Part shown: positions 44,601-53,904 of the stretch, piece by piece
Layout of the letters: each line of letters begins with the position of its first letter
Position numbering within the stretch: position 1 is the first letter of the stretch
NCBI GenBank assembly: GCA_020634435.1
Contig: JACKBS010000006.1
Location: forward strand, 372,001-436,000
Direction of reading: 5' to 3'
Length of the DNA stretch: 64,000 nt
DNA from: Ardenticatenaceae bacterium
Lineage (GTDB): Bacteria; Chloroflexota; Anaerolineae; Promineifilales; Promineifilaceae
Position numbers and translations under genes: made by a program
Notes under the pieces: generated by a model
The model's database searches: none
Told to the model about the DNA's origin: nothing
What the model saw: only the letters and a program-made list of their open reading frames with translations

Positions 44601-45614
44601 ATGAAACAGGAAGTTGAACTGACATCACCCATTGATTTGTGTTTGCCCGACGGCCGTCTTAATCCCGCCGCCGTTGGTTGGTCACGCACCCCGTTGCATC
44701 GCTGTAACCTGAACGGCCGTTGGCCGCGCAAAAAACGGTGGAACTACTGGGCTATCACCACAGACACCCATCTTTTTTCGGTGACGGTCACCAACCTGGA
44801 TTATGCCGGATTGGTGTTTGTCTACTTCGCCGATTTTGCCACCCGGCAGTTGGCTGAAGTGACCCAAATTTTGCCCCTCGGCATTGGCTGTGATCTGCCA
44901 GACCAGGTGGCCGCAGATGTGGTGTACCGCAGCAAAAAGACGCAGGTGGCCATGGAGCAGACGGAGCGCGGGGTTGATTTATCGGTGGCGCTGGCTGATT
45001 TTGCAGGACTGCCGTTAACTGCCCAGTTCACCATCACCCTGCCGCCAGCACATGAAACGCTCAACGTGGTAGTGCCCTGGGACGAACGCACCTTTCAATT
45101 TACCAGCAAGCAAAACACGCTGCCCGCCGAAGGCCACGTCACCCTTGGCAGCGAAGAGACCCGTTTTGCGGGACCACAAAGTTTTGCTTGCCTGGACTAT
45201 GGTCGCGGCATCTGGCCCCGCGACTGCCGCTGGAATTGGGGCAGTGCATCGGGAATGGAAAACGGCCGAACCGTGGGCCTGAATTTGGGTGGGCAGTGGA
45301 CCGACGGTACGGGCGGTACGGAAAATGGGGTTTGTGTAGACGGCCGTTTGCATAAGATATCTGAAACGTTGACCTGGCAGTACGACAAAACGGCGTTCAT
45401 GCGCCCCTGGCGCATCACCGCGCCCTCCGGCGCGCTCGATCTCACCTTTACCCCCTTCATGGAGCGCGTTGCCGCCAGCAATTTGTGGCTGGTGCGTTCC
45501 GAAGTCCATCAACTGTTCGGCCATTACAGTGGGCACATCACCACGGCGGCTGGCGAAACCATCCCGGTGCAGCAGCTGGTCGGCTGGGCCGAGGATCATG
45601 TCGCGCGGTGGTAA
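44601..45614 (+). CDS. DUF2804 family protein
   Basis: 337 residues matching DUF2804: the N-terminal SPIDLCLPDGRLNPAAVGWSRTPLHRCNL block, RWPRKKRWNYWAITT, FACLDYGRGIWPRDCRWNWGSASG, and C-terminal FGHYSGHITTAAGETIPV. The family has a lipocalin/AttH-like beta-rich fold, function not established. It starts 10 bp after the Pr6Pr gene, so co-transcribed. Several ACGGCCGT copies fall in the gene. Confidence 0.85.
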   Translation: MKQEVELTSPIDLCLPDGRLNPAAVGWSRTPLHRCNLNGRWPRKKRWNYWAITTDTHLFSVTVTNLDYAGLVFVYFADFATRQLAEVTQILPLGIGCDLPDQVAADVVYRSKKTQVAMEQTERGVDLSVALADFAGLPLTAQFTITLPPAHETLNVVVPWDERTFQFTSKQNTLPAEGHVTLGSEETRFAGPQSFACLDYGRGIWPRDCRWNWGSASGMENGRTVGLNLGGQWTDGTGGTENGVCVDGRLHKISETLTWQYDKTAFMRPWRITAPSGALDLTFTPFMERVAASNLWLVRSEVHQLFGHYSGHITTAAGETIPVQQLVGWAEDHVARW

Positions 45615-45710
45615 GGGTTAATGTGTTGCCTGTGGCCGGCCAAACTGTTTATCTGCCCCACGCCTGTGCCAATTATGAATCTTTAGCAGCGCCGCAAGGC
45701 CACGAAAATT

Positions 45711-46673
45711 ATGAGCCCAAACCACACTATAGACGGCCAGTTTGATACGGAAGAGGCCCAGGCCTTTCTCACTGAGAAGCTTGGCCGGACTATTGCCGAT
45801 GTCACCCTTGTCGGCGCAGGCGCCTGGTCCCACTGCTTTGGCTTTCGCCAGGGTGCAGATGAGATGGTGATCCGTTTTGGGCAGTATGTGGATGATTTTG
45901 AGAAGGATCAGCTGGCCCACCGCTACGCAACGCCAGCGCTGCCCATCCCCGAAGTGCTAGATATTGGCCCAACTGATGCGGGTTATTATGCCATCTCCCG
46001 GCGCGTTCACGGCTCGCCGCTAGAGGCTGTCACTGCCGAGCAGTGGGCTGCGGTTGTGCCCTCGCTGGTCGCTGCCATGGAGGCCCTGCGCACGGCCGAC
46101 CTTTCTATCACCACGGGATTTGGCGGCTGGGGGAGCGATGGTAATGGCGCAAACGCAACCTGGTCAGAACATCTCCTGGCGGTGGATCGGGACGCTCCAG
46201 ACCGGCGCACGTACGGTTGGCGGCAGCGCCTGGCGACCTTTTCGCCAGAAGGAGAGGCGGCGTTTCAGTGGGGGTATGCATTATTGCAAGCCGTGGCGAT
46301 GGATGCAGTGCCGCGCTGTCTGTTGCACTGCGACCTGATTAACCGCAATGTGCTGGTAGAAGATGCAAAAATTGCTGGTGTTTTTGATTGGGGCTGCTCC
46401 ATTTATGGCGATCACTTGTATGAGCTGGCCTGGTTTGAGTTTTGGGCACCCTGGATGCCTGAGCTGGACGTGTCTTTGCTGAGGGCTGAACTGGAAAAGC
46501 AGTGGCAAGCCATAGGTTACGTCCCCGAAAAAAAGGAAGAGCGGCTGGCCGCTTGTTATCTGCACATTGGCCTCGACCACCTGGCTTACAATGCGTATCT
46601 GGGCGATTGGACGACGTTGTTGGCCACGGCCGAGCAGATGAGACGGTTGGTTACGGCCGTTTCCCCTCCCTAA
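45711..46673 (+). CDS. Aminoglycoside phosphotransferase-family (APH) kinase
   Basis: 320 residues. APH/choline-kinase fold: N-lobe EMVIRFGQYVDDFEKDQ, catalytic loop LLHCDLINRNVLVEDAKIAGVFDWG (about 200-225) with Asp and Asn, and DWGCSIYGDHLYELAWFEFW. It transfers phosphate from ATP to a small molecule; there is no basis for claiming antibiotic resistance. Start ATG 45711 without a strong ribosome-binding site. Confidence 0.87.
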   Translation: MSPNHTIDGQFDTEEAQAFLTEKLGRTIADVTLVGAGAWSHCFGFRQGADEMVIRFGQYVDDFEKDQLAHRYATPALPIPEVLDIGPTDAGYYAISRRVHGSPLEAVTAEQWAAVVPSLVAAMEALRTADLSITTGFGGWGSDGNGANATWSEHLLAVDRDAPDRRTYGWRQRLATFSPEGEAAFQWGYALLQAVAMDAVPRCLLHCDLINRNVLVEDAKIAGVFDWGCSIYGDHLYELAWFEFWAPWMPELDVSLLRAELEKQWQAIGYVPEKKEERLAACYLHIGLDHLAYNAYLGDWTTLLATAEQMRRLVTAVSPP

Positions 46674-46724
46674 CTTCTGCGCACCTGGTTTACAAACGGC
46701 CGTAATCACGCTATCGTTTTAGCC

Positions 46725-47174
46725 ATGAATGAAACAACCACCATCCTCCTGAGCATCCTTGGCTTTTTTGTGATTTTCCCCCTTTTCTGGGCGACCGTCG
46801 TCTTCCTGATTTCGCGCATTGGCGGCTGGGGCAGCATGGCGGAAGCGTATACCTACCGCGAGCCACATGCCGCCACCTGTTTTTCGATGCAGAGTGCCAT
46901 CTTACGCCTGGCCTCCAATTACAACGGCGTGCTCAAAATTTGTGCCGATAGCGAAGGGGTTTACTTCTCAGTCATGTTTCTCTTCCGGCCAGGGCATTCG
47001 CCCTTTTTTGTGCCTTGGGACGAAATCAGCGGCACCAAAAAGATTTACTTCCTTTACCCAGTTGTTGATCTGCGTTTCCAGCGCACGCCCAACTTACCGT
47101 TTCGCCTTTATAAAAGGACGGCCGATCGCTTGGTGGATGTGGCCAACGGCCGTTGGGCTTACAAAGACGCATAA
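46725..47174 (+). CDS. Single-helix membrane protein, paralog 1
   Basis: 149 residues: one N-terminal helix (about 5-30, TTILLSILGFFVIFPLFWATVVFLI) and a beta-rich domain with FLFRPGHSPFFVPWDEISGT and LRFQRTPNLPFRLYKRTADRLVDVANGRW. The domain resembles a PH-like fold, exposed in the cytoplasm. Closely related to the next gene, 15 bp on. Function unknown. Confidence 0.75.
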   Translation: MNETTTILLSILGFFVIFPLFWATVVFLISRIGGWGSMAEAYTYREPHAATCFSMQSAILRLASNYNGVLKICADSEGVYFSVMFLFRPGHSPFFVPWDEISGTKKIYFLYPVVDLRFQRTPNLPFRLYKRTADRLVDVANGRWAYKDA

Positions 47175-47189
47175 TTCGTTGTTTTGACC

Positions 47190-47642
47190 ATGAATAGTGA
47201 AGTTATAAAAACCATCCTATCTGCACTGGCATTTTTTATAGGATTCCCTCTTTTTTGGAGTGCCCTTGCTGTTATCACTTCTGGCATAGGCGGTTGGGCC
47301 ACGCTCGCTGAGATGTATCCACATCATGAAACGCTCTCAGCTCAATGTTTCTCTGGGCAAAGCGCGACTTTGCAACGATCTTCCAATTACCGAGGCACGC
47401 TGAAAATTTGTGCCGATAACGAAGGAATTTACTGTTCTGTCACCTTTCTTTTCCGGCCAGGGCATCCGCCGTTTTTTGTTCCCTGGGTGGAAATCAGTGG
47501 CACGAGACAAAAGCACGGTTTGTACGAGGTGGTTGAGCTCCGCTTTCAACGTACGCCTAATATACCGTTTCGCATTTATAAAAGGACGGCGGATAAATTG
47601 GTAGATGTGGCAAACGGCCGTTGGGCTTACAAAGAATCCTAG
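47190..47642 (+). CDS. Single-helix membrane protein, paralog 2
   Basis: 150 residues, over half identical to the preceding gene: same N-terminal helix (IIxxLSALAFFIGFPLFWSAL-like), same SNYRGTLKICADNEGIYCSVTFLFRPGHPPFF core and same RTADKLVDVANGRWAYK end. A recent tandem duplication. ATG 47190 used; a TTG two codons earlier is possible. Function unknown. Confidence 0.75.
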   Translation: MNSEVIKTILSALAFFIGFPLFWSALAVITSGIGGWATLAEMYPHHETLSAQCFSGQSATLQRSSNYRGTLKICADNEGIYCSVTFLFRPGHPPFFVPWVEISGTRQKHGLYEVVELRFQRTPNIPFRIYKRTADKLVDVANGRWAYKES

Positions 47643-47672
47643 CAAGCATTCCTATCCAAAAGAGGAACGACG

Positions 47673-48302
47673 ATGACGCATCATATTATGGCAATAACCT
47701 ATACTTGGTGGCGCGGAGATGATTTGCCCTTGTTGCCATCGTTACCAGATTTTCGCTGTGAGCCGATGACAGATGTTCCCCTTTTGACCAAACTGCTCAA
47801 TGTTGAAGCTACAAAAATTGAGGCACGGTTGGCTGATGCCAATACAGCGTATGTGGCTTTTATCCAAGATGAGCCAGCTGGCTATGGCTGGAGTGGCGCG
47901 AATTCGGTGGGCGTGGGGGACATGTTTTGGCCAATACCGCCAAACAGCCGTGGCTTGTGGGACTTTTTTACGCTGGAATCAGCTCGTGGGCGCGGCGTTT
48001 ATCCGCATTTGCTCCAGGCCATTTTGCGCCGGGAGCAACATGAGGCGGAAACGTTTTGGCTGGGGCATCGGGTGGATAATTTTGCATCTAAGCGGGGCAT
48101 CGAGAAAGCGGGCTTTTCGTTGGTGAATTGGGTCGTCTTGACGCCAGAGCGACAAATTCGGCTGGTGCCACGCGATCATCTGGCCCGCTCCCACGGCGAT
48201 CCGCAGGGTATGCATATGGGATTTGCGCAGGTAGCCGATGAAGATATGAAACCATTCGATTTTGGTGGCTTGTCTGATGAGGAGATTCAACTGGCTTTAT
48301 GA
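47673..48302 (+). CDS. GNAT-family N-acetyltransferase
   Basis: 209 residues. GNAT core about 60-150: TAYVAFIQDEPAGYGWSG, RGLWDFFTLESARGRGVYPHLLQAILRREQ with the RGRGVY acetyl-CoA loop, and VDNFASKRGIEKAGFSLVN. Substrate unknown. GAGGAACGACG precedes ATG 47673. Confidence 0.82.
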   Translation: MTHHIMAITYTWWRGDDLPLLPSLPDFRCEPMTDVPLLTKLLNVEATKIEARLADANTAYVAFIQDEPAGYGWSGANSVGVGDMFWPIPPNSRGLWDFFTLESARGRGVYPHLLQAILRREQHEAETFWLGHRVDNFASKRGIEKAGFSLVNWVVLTPERQIRLVPRDHLARSHGDPQGMHMGFAQVADEDMKPFDFGGLSDEEIQLAL

Positions 48303-48310
48303 GGGGAGAT

Positions 48311-48368
48311 ACGGCCGTTTCCCATTGGCCAGTTGGTTGGGGTGAGGGAGTAGGAAAATACGGCCGTA
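48311..48368. repeat. 58-bp repeat bracketed by ACGGCCGT, copy A
   Basis: Begins and ends with the octamer and contains TTTCCCATTGGCCAGTTGG then TTGGGGTGAGG. A near-identical 57-bp copy lies at 51527-51583 in the same orientation. Non-coding, between a GNAT gene and a secreted-protein gene. Confidence 0.75.
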
Positions 48369-48458
48369 TCACCAACAAGACTTATAATCAATTATGCGTA
48401 CTTTTCGGCCAAATCAACGCTGTGGGCAGATTGAAAAGCACGCATAATTTTCTTCTCA

Positions 48459-48944
48459 TTAAGGCATAGGCCGTTGAGCAGGCACTATTCTCATTTCCAT
48501 ATCATCGACAGTTAAAGGCGTTGATGGATCTAATGGGTCAGTAGACCTACCCATCTCAAAATACTTATTTCCTACCAAATACGCCCATGACTCCGATGCG
48601 TCTGTTACCCAACCGTTGGCCCTAAACTGAAACGGCTCATAAAGATGCCCAACCCCAGCTGTATTTCCATGGATGACGCCGCCGCTATCGGGTTCAATCG
48701 TGAACAATTCAAAGAAGTGTAGCGTTTTACCGGCTAAATAGGATGGATTTTCTGGGTCTGGATCAAACCTGATACTTCCAGCTAGGCTGCAATCATGAAC
48801 CTGCCCCGACCAGTAAGCCCCGTTGAATTCCATATCTACAAGACACCGAATTGGGGCGTTAGGTTCCGCTGCAACGGTTGAAAACGATGTGAACAAAAGT
48901 GTAATCATCAACAGTGTAATGAGGAGCAACAAACCTTTTTTCAT
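48459..48944 (-). CDS. Secreted hypothetical protein
   Basis: 161 residues: a classic signal peptide (MKKGLLLLITLLMITLLFTSFSTVAA, cleavage after about 26) and a small beta-rich mature part with two Cys (RCLVDMEF, VHDCSLAG) likely joined by a disulphide. No family recognised. Start at 48944 is supported by AAGGAG; the frame extends further upstream. Confidence 0.78.
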   Translation of the reverse strand: MKKGLLLLITLLMITLLFTSFSTVAAEPNAPIRCLVDMEFNGAYWSGQVHDCSLAGSIRFDPDPENPSYLAGKTLHFFELFTIEPDSGGVIHGNTAGVGHLYEPFQFRANGWVTDASESWAYLVGNKYFEMGRSTDPLDPSTPLTVDDMEMRIVPAQRPMP

Positions 48945-49088
48945 TTTCCCATCTCCTTGCTTATAGTCTCTTTCGAGATTAAGCCTAGTCTTAAACTGAG
49001 CAAAAAACTTGCTCAGTTTAAGCAAACCACAGTTTTTTGAAGGTCTTTCCCGCTATTACATAAAAGGTCATATTGTTTACAACCGTTT

Positions 49089-50600
49089 TTACTCTTCTGC
49101 ACCTGCCTGCCGCAGTATCTCAATGCTCCGATCATCTAAGGCGACGCCCAGAGCAGTTTGGCCTCTATTGTTCTCAATGTCCATTGAGGCACCGTGTTCA
49201 AGCAAGGTCGAGAGCGCACCCGTCATCCCCCTCTTTGCAGCTTCGTGTAATGCCGTATTACCTACGTCATTTTGCCAATCTATGGCAGCACCATACTCAA
49301 TAAGAAGGGCGATCATTTCAGAACGGCCGTTCCTGGCAGCATAGTGGAGAGCCGTGTTGCCGTTATCATCCTGGGCGTTCGGATCAGCACCTCCTTCCAG
49401 GAGCGTGGTAATAATTTCAGTCCGGCGGTGGATCCCCTCGCTAATGGCATACATTAAGGGGGTCAGGCCAGTATTCGTTTGAACATCGACATCGGCTCCA
49501 CCTTCCAACAGCGCCTGAACAGCCTCGACTGCGCCATTAAAGGCCGCACCATGTAACGCCGTATTGCCCGTTTCCCAATTGGTAAGCAGGGAAGGATCCG
49601 CCCCATTATCAAGAAGCAGCGTCACCAGCTCGGGATAGTTAGAAAAAGCGGCAACAAATAATGGAGAAGCATTGTGGGCCATTTCGGTTTGGTTTACATC
49701 CGCACCATACTTGATAAGCAGTTCGGCAACCTCAATATAGTTACCATCCACCGCGTGTAACAGGGCGGGGGCCTGCGTTTGGGTGGCTCCCGTCCATGAA
49801 ATGAAGGACTTGGTGGCATTTACATCTGCACCTGCTTCAAGCAACAACTGGACAACCTCAAGTTGGCCTGAATAAGCTGCCTGCGGTAGGAATGCAAATT
49901 CACTGCCGTTATATTCATTTACATCAGCCCCAAATATGAGCAACAGCTCGATAATTTCTGTGTTATCGCTTACCCACGCATCTCGGATCGCTCTTAACAA
50001 AACGGGAAGACCGTCCGAATTGACGGTATTGGGATTGGCACCACCCTCCAGGAATTTTTCTACGGCAGCGACGTCTTCGGCAGTGACTGCCGCAAAGAGC
50101 TGTTCGTCTATTTCACCTGGTGTAGGAACAGGTGTTGAAGTTAAAGCCTGCTGCGTCAATGCGATGGAGAAAGGATTTGAGGTTGGTAATGCGGTTGCTG
50201 ATTCTGGAGTGGCAGTTACTGAGTCTACTGTATTGAATTTTCTGTTCTGGAAGGCAAAAAAACCGACAACAATAGCCAAGATAAGAACGGCCGTAGCTAC
50301 TCCCAAAAAGGTTTTTGCATTATTGACAATCATCGCCCGCCTCATACGGTTGTACAGGTTTCGCTGCACGCGCTCAGTAGCAGTTGGCGACAAACGTAAT
50401 TGGGGTGAGCTCTCCACCCGCAGGCGCTCGATAAGATCTTCTTGCTCCTCCACCCAATCCTGGCACCGTTGGCAATCAGCAAGATGTTGATGGAAGCGTC
50501 TCGCTTCCGCATCGGACAGTGCCCCGTTTTGAAAAGCCTCAAAATAGGTGACAACAAAATGATTCAGCGGTGAATTGGCTTGTTGTTTCAAAAGACGCAT
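49089..50600 (-). CDS. Anti-sigma factor with zinc finger, membrane helix and external ankyrin repeats
   Basis: 503 residues. Residues about 1-60 form a zf-HC2 anti-sigma zinc finger (HQHLADCQRC, the HxxxCxxC motif). One membrane helix at about 98-116 (FLGVATAVLILAIVVGFFAF). A Thr/Pro-rich linker leads to at least nine ankyrin repeats (about 150-500: e.g. GNTALHGAAFNGAVEAVQALLEGGADVD), which topology places outside. The sigma gene lies 7 bp upstream in the same operon. Ankyrin repeats as an anti-sigma sensor domain are unusual; a protein ligand outside the cell is inferred. Confidence 0.88.
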   Translation of the reverse strand: MRLLKQQANSPLNHFVVTYFEAFQNGALSDAEARRFHQHLADCQRCQDWVEEQEDLIERLRVESSPQLRLSPTATERVQRNLYNRMRRAMIVNNAKTFLGVATAVLILAIVVGFFAFQNRKFNTVDSVTATPESATALPTSNPFSIALTQQALTSTPVPTPGEIDEQLFAAVTAEDVAAVEKFLEGGANPNTVNSDGLPVLLRAIRDAWVSDNTEIIELLLIFGADVNEYNGSEFAFLPQAAYSGQLEVVQLLLEAGADVNATKSFISWTGATQTQAPALLHAVDGNYIEVAELLIKYGADVNQTEMAHNASPLFVAAFSNYPELVTLLLDNGADPSLLTNWETGNTALHGAAFNGAVEAVQALLEGGADVDVQTNTGLTPLMYAISEGIHRRTEIITTLLEGGADPNAQDDNGNTALHYAARNGRSEMIALLIEYGAAIDWQNDVGNTALHEAAKRGMTGALSTLLEHGASMDIENNRGQTALGVALDDRSIEILRQAGAEE

Positions 50601-50607
50601 TGGTTTA

Positions 50608-51198
50608 TTAACTCGCTATCTCAACTGACGGTGCCAGGCTCTTGGCTTCCAGATTTTGGGCCATTTTTCCCAGCAATTTTCTTCCTTCATGAAGCTGTTG
50701 GTAAATGGTAGATTGACGTCGCCCCAAAATGTCAGCAATTTCGCCACAATGGAGCTCATAACGGTAACGAAGGATTAAGGGCAGCCGCAGCCGATCATCC
50801 AGTTGGTTTACCAAATCCCACAATGTTTGGCAGCGCTGGCGATTTTGAACAATGTCGGCCACCTCCTCGCTGCTTCCTCTCGTACCAAACAGACGATCTC
50901 GGCTCAAGCGTTCGATGGACAAAAAGTGCCGCAACTTCTGTTTCCGCAAGCGCATACGACATTGATTGACGGTAATGGCAATGAGCCAAGTCTCAAAAGC
51001 TGACTCGCCTTTAAAGCTATTGATCTTTTTAAAAACAATCAGGAAGGTATCTTGGACAGCATCTTCGGCCGCTGCCTCGTTCCGCAGAATTGCAAAGGCA
51101 ACGTCATAAACACGATTCTGATATCGGTTGAATAAGGTGGTAAAAGCATCCAAATGACCTTGCTGGCACTGGCGCACCACCGCCTGGATGTCCTTCAT
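50608..51198 (-). CDS. ECF RNA polymerase sigma factor
   Basis: 196 residues. Region 2 (about 20-85: FTTLFNRYQNRVYDVAFAILRNEAAAEDAVQDTFLIVFKKINSF, FETWLIAITVNQCRMRLRK) and region 4 (about 130-180: LDDRLRLPLILRYRYELHCGEIADILGRRQSTIYQQLHEGRKLL). It directs polymerase to stress or envelope promoters, held by the anti-sigma factor 7 bp downstream. ATG 51198 chosen; a TTG at 51219 is in frame. Confidence 0.93.
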   Translation of the reverse strand: MKDIQAVVRQCQQGHLDAFTTLFNRYQNRVYDVAFAILRNEAAAEDAVQDTFLIVFKKINSFKGESAFETWLIAITVNQCRMRLRKQKLRHFLSIERLSRDRLFGTRGSSEEVADIVQNRQRCQTLWDLVNQLDDRLRLPLILRYRYELHCGEIADILGRRQSTIYQQLHEGRKLLGKMAQNLEAKSLAPSVEIAS

Positions 51199-51615
51199 AC
51201 TGTTACCAAGTTTCCTCAAATGAGGCTTTTGTTACTGCATTCTCTATATTATTAGATGCACAATGAAGCAATTCTTTAGTGGGATTGCTCTTCCTGAATC
51301 TTTATCAAGAAGAATCGGTAGCGATGGGGATATTGGGGAAGATCTTTTTCAAAAAATCCAGGGACCATCAATGGCTCAATTTCTATCGTAAATGATTTAC
51401 CCTCCATAGATCATCTACGTTTCGTCATAATGACCCTATGACGAAAATAATTTGCGTAACATAACAGGTGTAGTAAGCTTGCAAAAATTATATGTACTTT
51501 GCTTAGGGTTAATAGGGTGGATGGAAACGGCCGTTTCCCATTGGCCAGTTGGTTGGGGTAAGGTGTGGGGGAATACGGCCGTAAATAACAGGCGATAGAA
51601 GACGAGGACGTTTGA
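51199..51615. other. Intergenic region between the sigma operon and the interrupted gene
   Basis: About 415 bp without a gene; contains the 57-bp repeat at 51527-51583. The sigma-factor promoter must lie in its left part; no autoregulatory ECF motif could be assigned by eye. Confidence 0.45.
51527..51583. repeat. 57-bp repeat bracketed by ACGGCCGT, copy B
   Basis: Matches 48311-48368 over almost the entire length, including both terminal octamers and the CATTGGCCAGTTGGTTGGGG core. Confidence 0.75.
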
Positions 51616-51658
51616 ATGGGACTATGGGATACGAGAAACCAAGCTATGCTGGCCTTAG

Positions 51659-53023
51659 GGTTTGTTCGTTAACAACTTTGGATATTGGGTAAAATAGCCG
51701 CCAAACAATTTAGCCAATTGGAGGCCATATGACCGTAATCCATCAATGTGAATGTGCGATTTGTCAGCAATCTGAATCTCATCCAGAACAGGCGCAACAT
51801 CAACAAATGAACTTGTTTATGAGCCGCCTAGATGAGCAACAACGCCGCTGGTATGCTGCACTTGAAGCCCAAAAATTGGGTCACGGCGGAACAACGCTGA
51901 TAGCCAGGATAACCGGGCTATCTGTGGAAACCATTCGGCGCGGTCGATATGAATTAGACAACGATTTGGCGGACCGACCCGTTGACCGCGTACGCCAGGT
52001 CGGTGGTGGTCGTCAAGCAGTTGAAAAAAAACGCCGTCCATTACCACCGCCCTCCAAGAAGTAATTGATGATGAAATTGCTGGTGACCCGATGGCTGACC
52101 ACAAATGGGTCCGTCGCTCTCTGCAATATTTGGCCCAGGCCCTGGTTAAACGGCGTTTTGGGATTGGTCCGACCACGGTGCGCCGTTTGTTGAAGAAACT
52201 GAAATATCGCTTGTTCGGCAATTGTCAAAGTCTGACACCACGGCATCCTGACCGGGATAAGCAATTTCGCTTCATCCGCCGGGTGAAGAAACTATTCCTG
52301 ACCGCAGGTTGGCCGGTTATCAGTGTCGATACCAAAAAGAAGGAGCTGATTGGCAATGTCAAAAATGCCGGGCGTATTTGGCAACAATCGCCCACCTTGG
52401 TTAATGCCCATGACTTTCTTTCTGAAGCAGTGGGTCGGGCAACACCGTACGGCATCTATGACCTGGTCCATCAGCAAGGCTCTGTCTATGTCGGCACTTC
52501 TTATGATACGCCTGAATTCGCCGCTTATGCCATTGCCCAGTGGTGGGCTGACCCCGACCGCCCTCGCTTTGCCCGCGAAGACAAACTGCTCATTCTCTGT
52601 GATGCCGGGGCAGCAATAATTGCCGTTACTGGCGCTGGAAAATCGAGGTGCAAAAGCAACTGGCTGACGCGTTTGGCATTGAGGTGATGATTTGTCATTA
52701 CCCCACCGGGGCCTCTAAATGGAATCCCATTGAACACCGGCTTTTCAGCGAGATTTCCAAGAATTGGGCGGGTCAACCTTTACGAACTTTTGAGACGACA
52801 CTCAATTACATTCGGGATACCACAACGGAAACCGGACTGAAGGTCAAAGCGTGCCTGGTCGAACGAGTCTTTGATAAAGGAATGAAGTATGACCCGCAAG
52901 AACGGGACAACCTCAATTTACAGCGTTGTCGTACTTGTCCTATTTGGAACTACATCCTTCAACCACAGATTTGTTCTGGATAATATTCGATTGTTAATGT
53001 CCAAAGTTATTTTTGATTGAACC
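51659..53023 (+). mobile_element. ISAzo13-family insertion sequence with 5-bp target duplication
   Basis: Ends GGTTTG...TAACAACTTTGGATATT (left) and the inverse GGTTCAATC...AATAACTTTGGACATT (right). CTTAG occurs at 51654-51658 and 53024-53028. The element contains one transposase gene broken in two places. Confidence 0.8.
51729..52983 (+). pseudogene. ISAzo13-family transposase with two one-base frame breaks
   Basis: Three frames together encode a Rhodopirellula/ISAzo13-type transposase: N-terminal HTH (GHGGTTLIARITGLSVETIRRGR), then DDEIAGDPMADHKWVRRSL... SVDTKKKELIGN (first Asp), LLILCDAG (second), and SKWNPIEHRLFSE (Glu). The first break is at an A8 tract (about 52025-52033), the second at a G4 tract near 52610 where one more G would restore the frame. 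The first may be programmed slippage; the second, in the catalytic core, probably kills it. GGAGG precedes ATG 51729. Confidence 0.8.
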
Positions 53024-53705
53024 CTTAGGAAACGAACTGCGGCAGGAGGCAGCAGTTATTGAAGAGGCATTTGTATGTCTCGATGAGTGTATTAACCAAC
53101 TTCAAGCAGTGGATTCTTCTTTTTCAAGAGTTTGTATACTGACTCTTATCAAGGCAAGAAATCTAATATTAGGGATGTACAGTTTAGCCTTAGATGGGCT
53201 TGCTCAGGAAGCCGGAGCAATATTAAGACCACTAATTGGAACTATTGAAAAACTTAGCTATTTTCGGAAAGATCCCCAACATGTAGAACAAGCATTAGAT
53301 GACAATTTACCAACCGAAGGCAAAATCGCTAAAGTCATTGACGGTGAATTTAAGTTTCTTCGAGATTACTTGAGTAAATTTGCTTCACATTCTAACTTTA
53401 GTTTTGAGTCATTAAAACATTTGATCAACTTGCGGGATTTCAGTCTGAGAATAGTTCAGACTTATGATGAGAAAGTATTTAGAGGGAATCTCGAAATGGT
53501 GTTTGCATTCTTGATTATATCGGTGATGGAAGGACAAAAGTGTTTGGCCTCTATCAATCGATTAGATCAGGGGTTTGCAAGCTATGTGAGTGAGTTGCGC
53601 TTTAGAGGATTTAGTGTTTTGATAGATAACTAAAGACAAAGGTCGTATTAAGCGCCAGTTTTATGTCAATCAAAAAATTGATGGCAGCCTTTACTCTCTT
53701 TCTAT

Positions 53706-53849
53706 GAGGCAGACAGATACGGCCGTATCAACACCAACGTCCCCGATATTTTTGCCGCAGGCGACACCCGGCACGGGCAAAGTTTGGTTGTGTGGGCGAT
53801 TAATGAGGGGAGAGGGGTGGCAATGGCCGTAGATATTTATTGTCTGTAA
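53706..53849 (+). pseudogene. Remnant of a gltD-like 3' end (plus strand)
   Basis: The frame encodes YEADRYGRINTNVPDIFAAGD then TRHGQSLVVWAINEGRG and ends VDIYCL-stop, matching the C-terminus of the intact gltD at 58669 (YGRFTTNVPGIFAAGD, GQSLVVWAINEGRGV). No upstream part remains. The fragment retains an ACGGCCGT at the same place as gltD. Confidence 0.8.
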
Positions 53850-53904
53850 ATAGGGTTAAAAACCCCTGCCTTTTAGGCAGGCCCATAAGCATCAAGATAA
53901 GACA

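Larger units (their letters stand above)
51616..53633 (+). pseudogene. Gene of unknown function split by an ISAzo13-family element
   Basis: The 5' exon-like part is 51616-51658 (MGLWDTRNQAMLA...), preceded by GAGGA. After removing the IS (51659-53023) and one copy of its CTTAG duplication, the frame joins exactly to 53029-53633, giving an intact protein of about 215 residues rich in helices (LGNELRQEAAVIEEAF..., GAILRPLIGTIEKLSYFRKDP). The helical pattern recalls DUF5677-like proteins, but the family is not certain. The downstream part might still be translated from a TTG at 53013 inside the IS end. Confidence 0.8.

Noticed and set aside
45711..46673. Aminoglycoside resistance gene
   Set aside because: The APH fold is clear, but the family has many non-resistance kinases and nothing here points to an antibiotic substrate.
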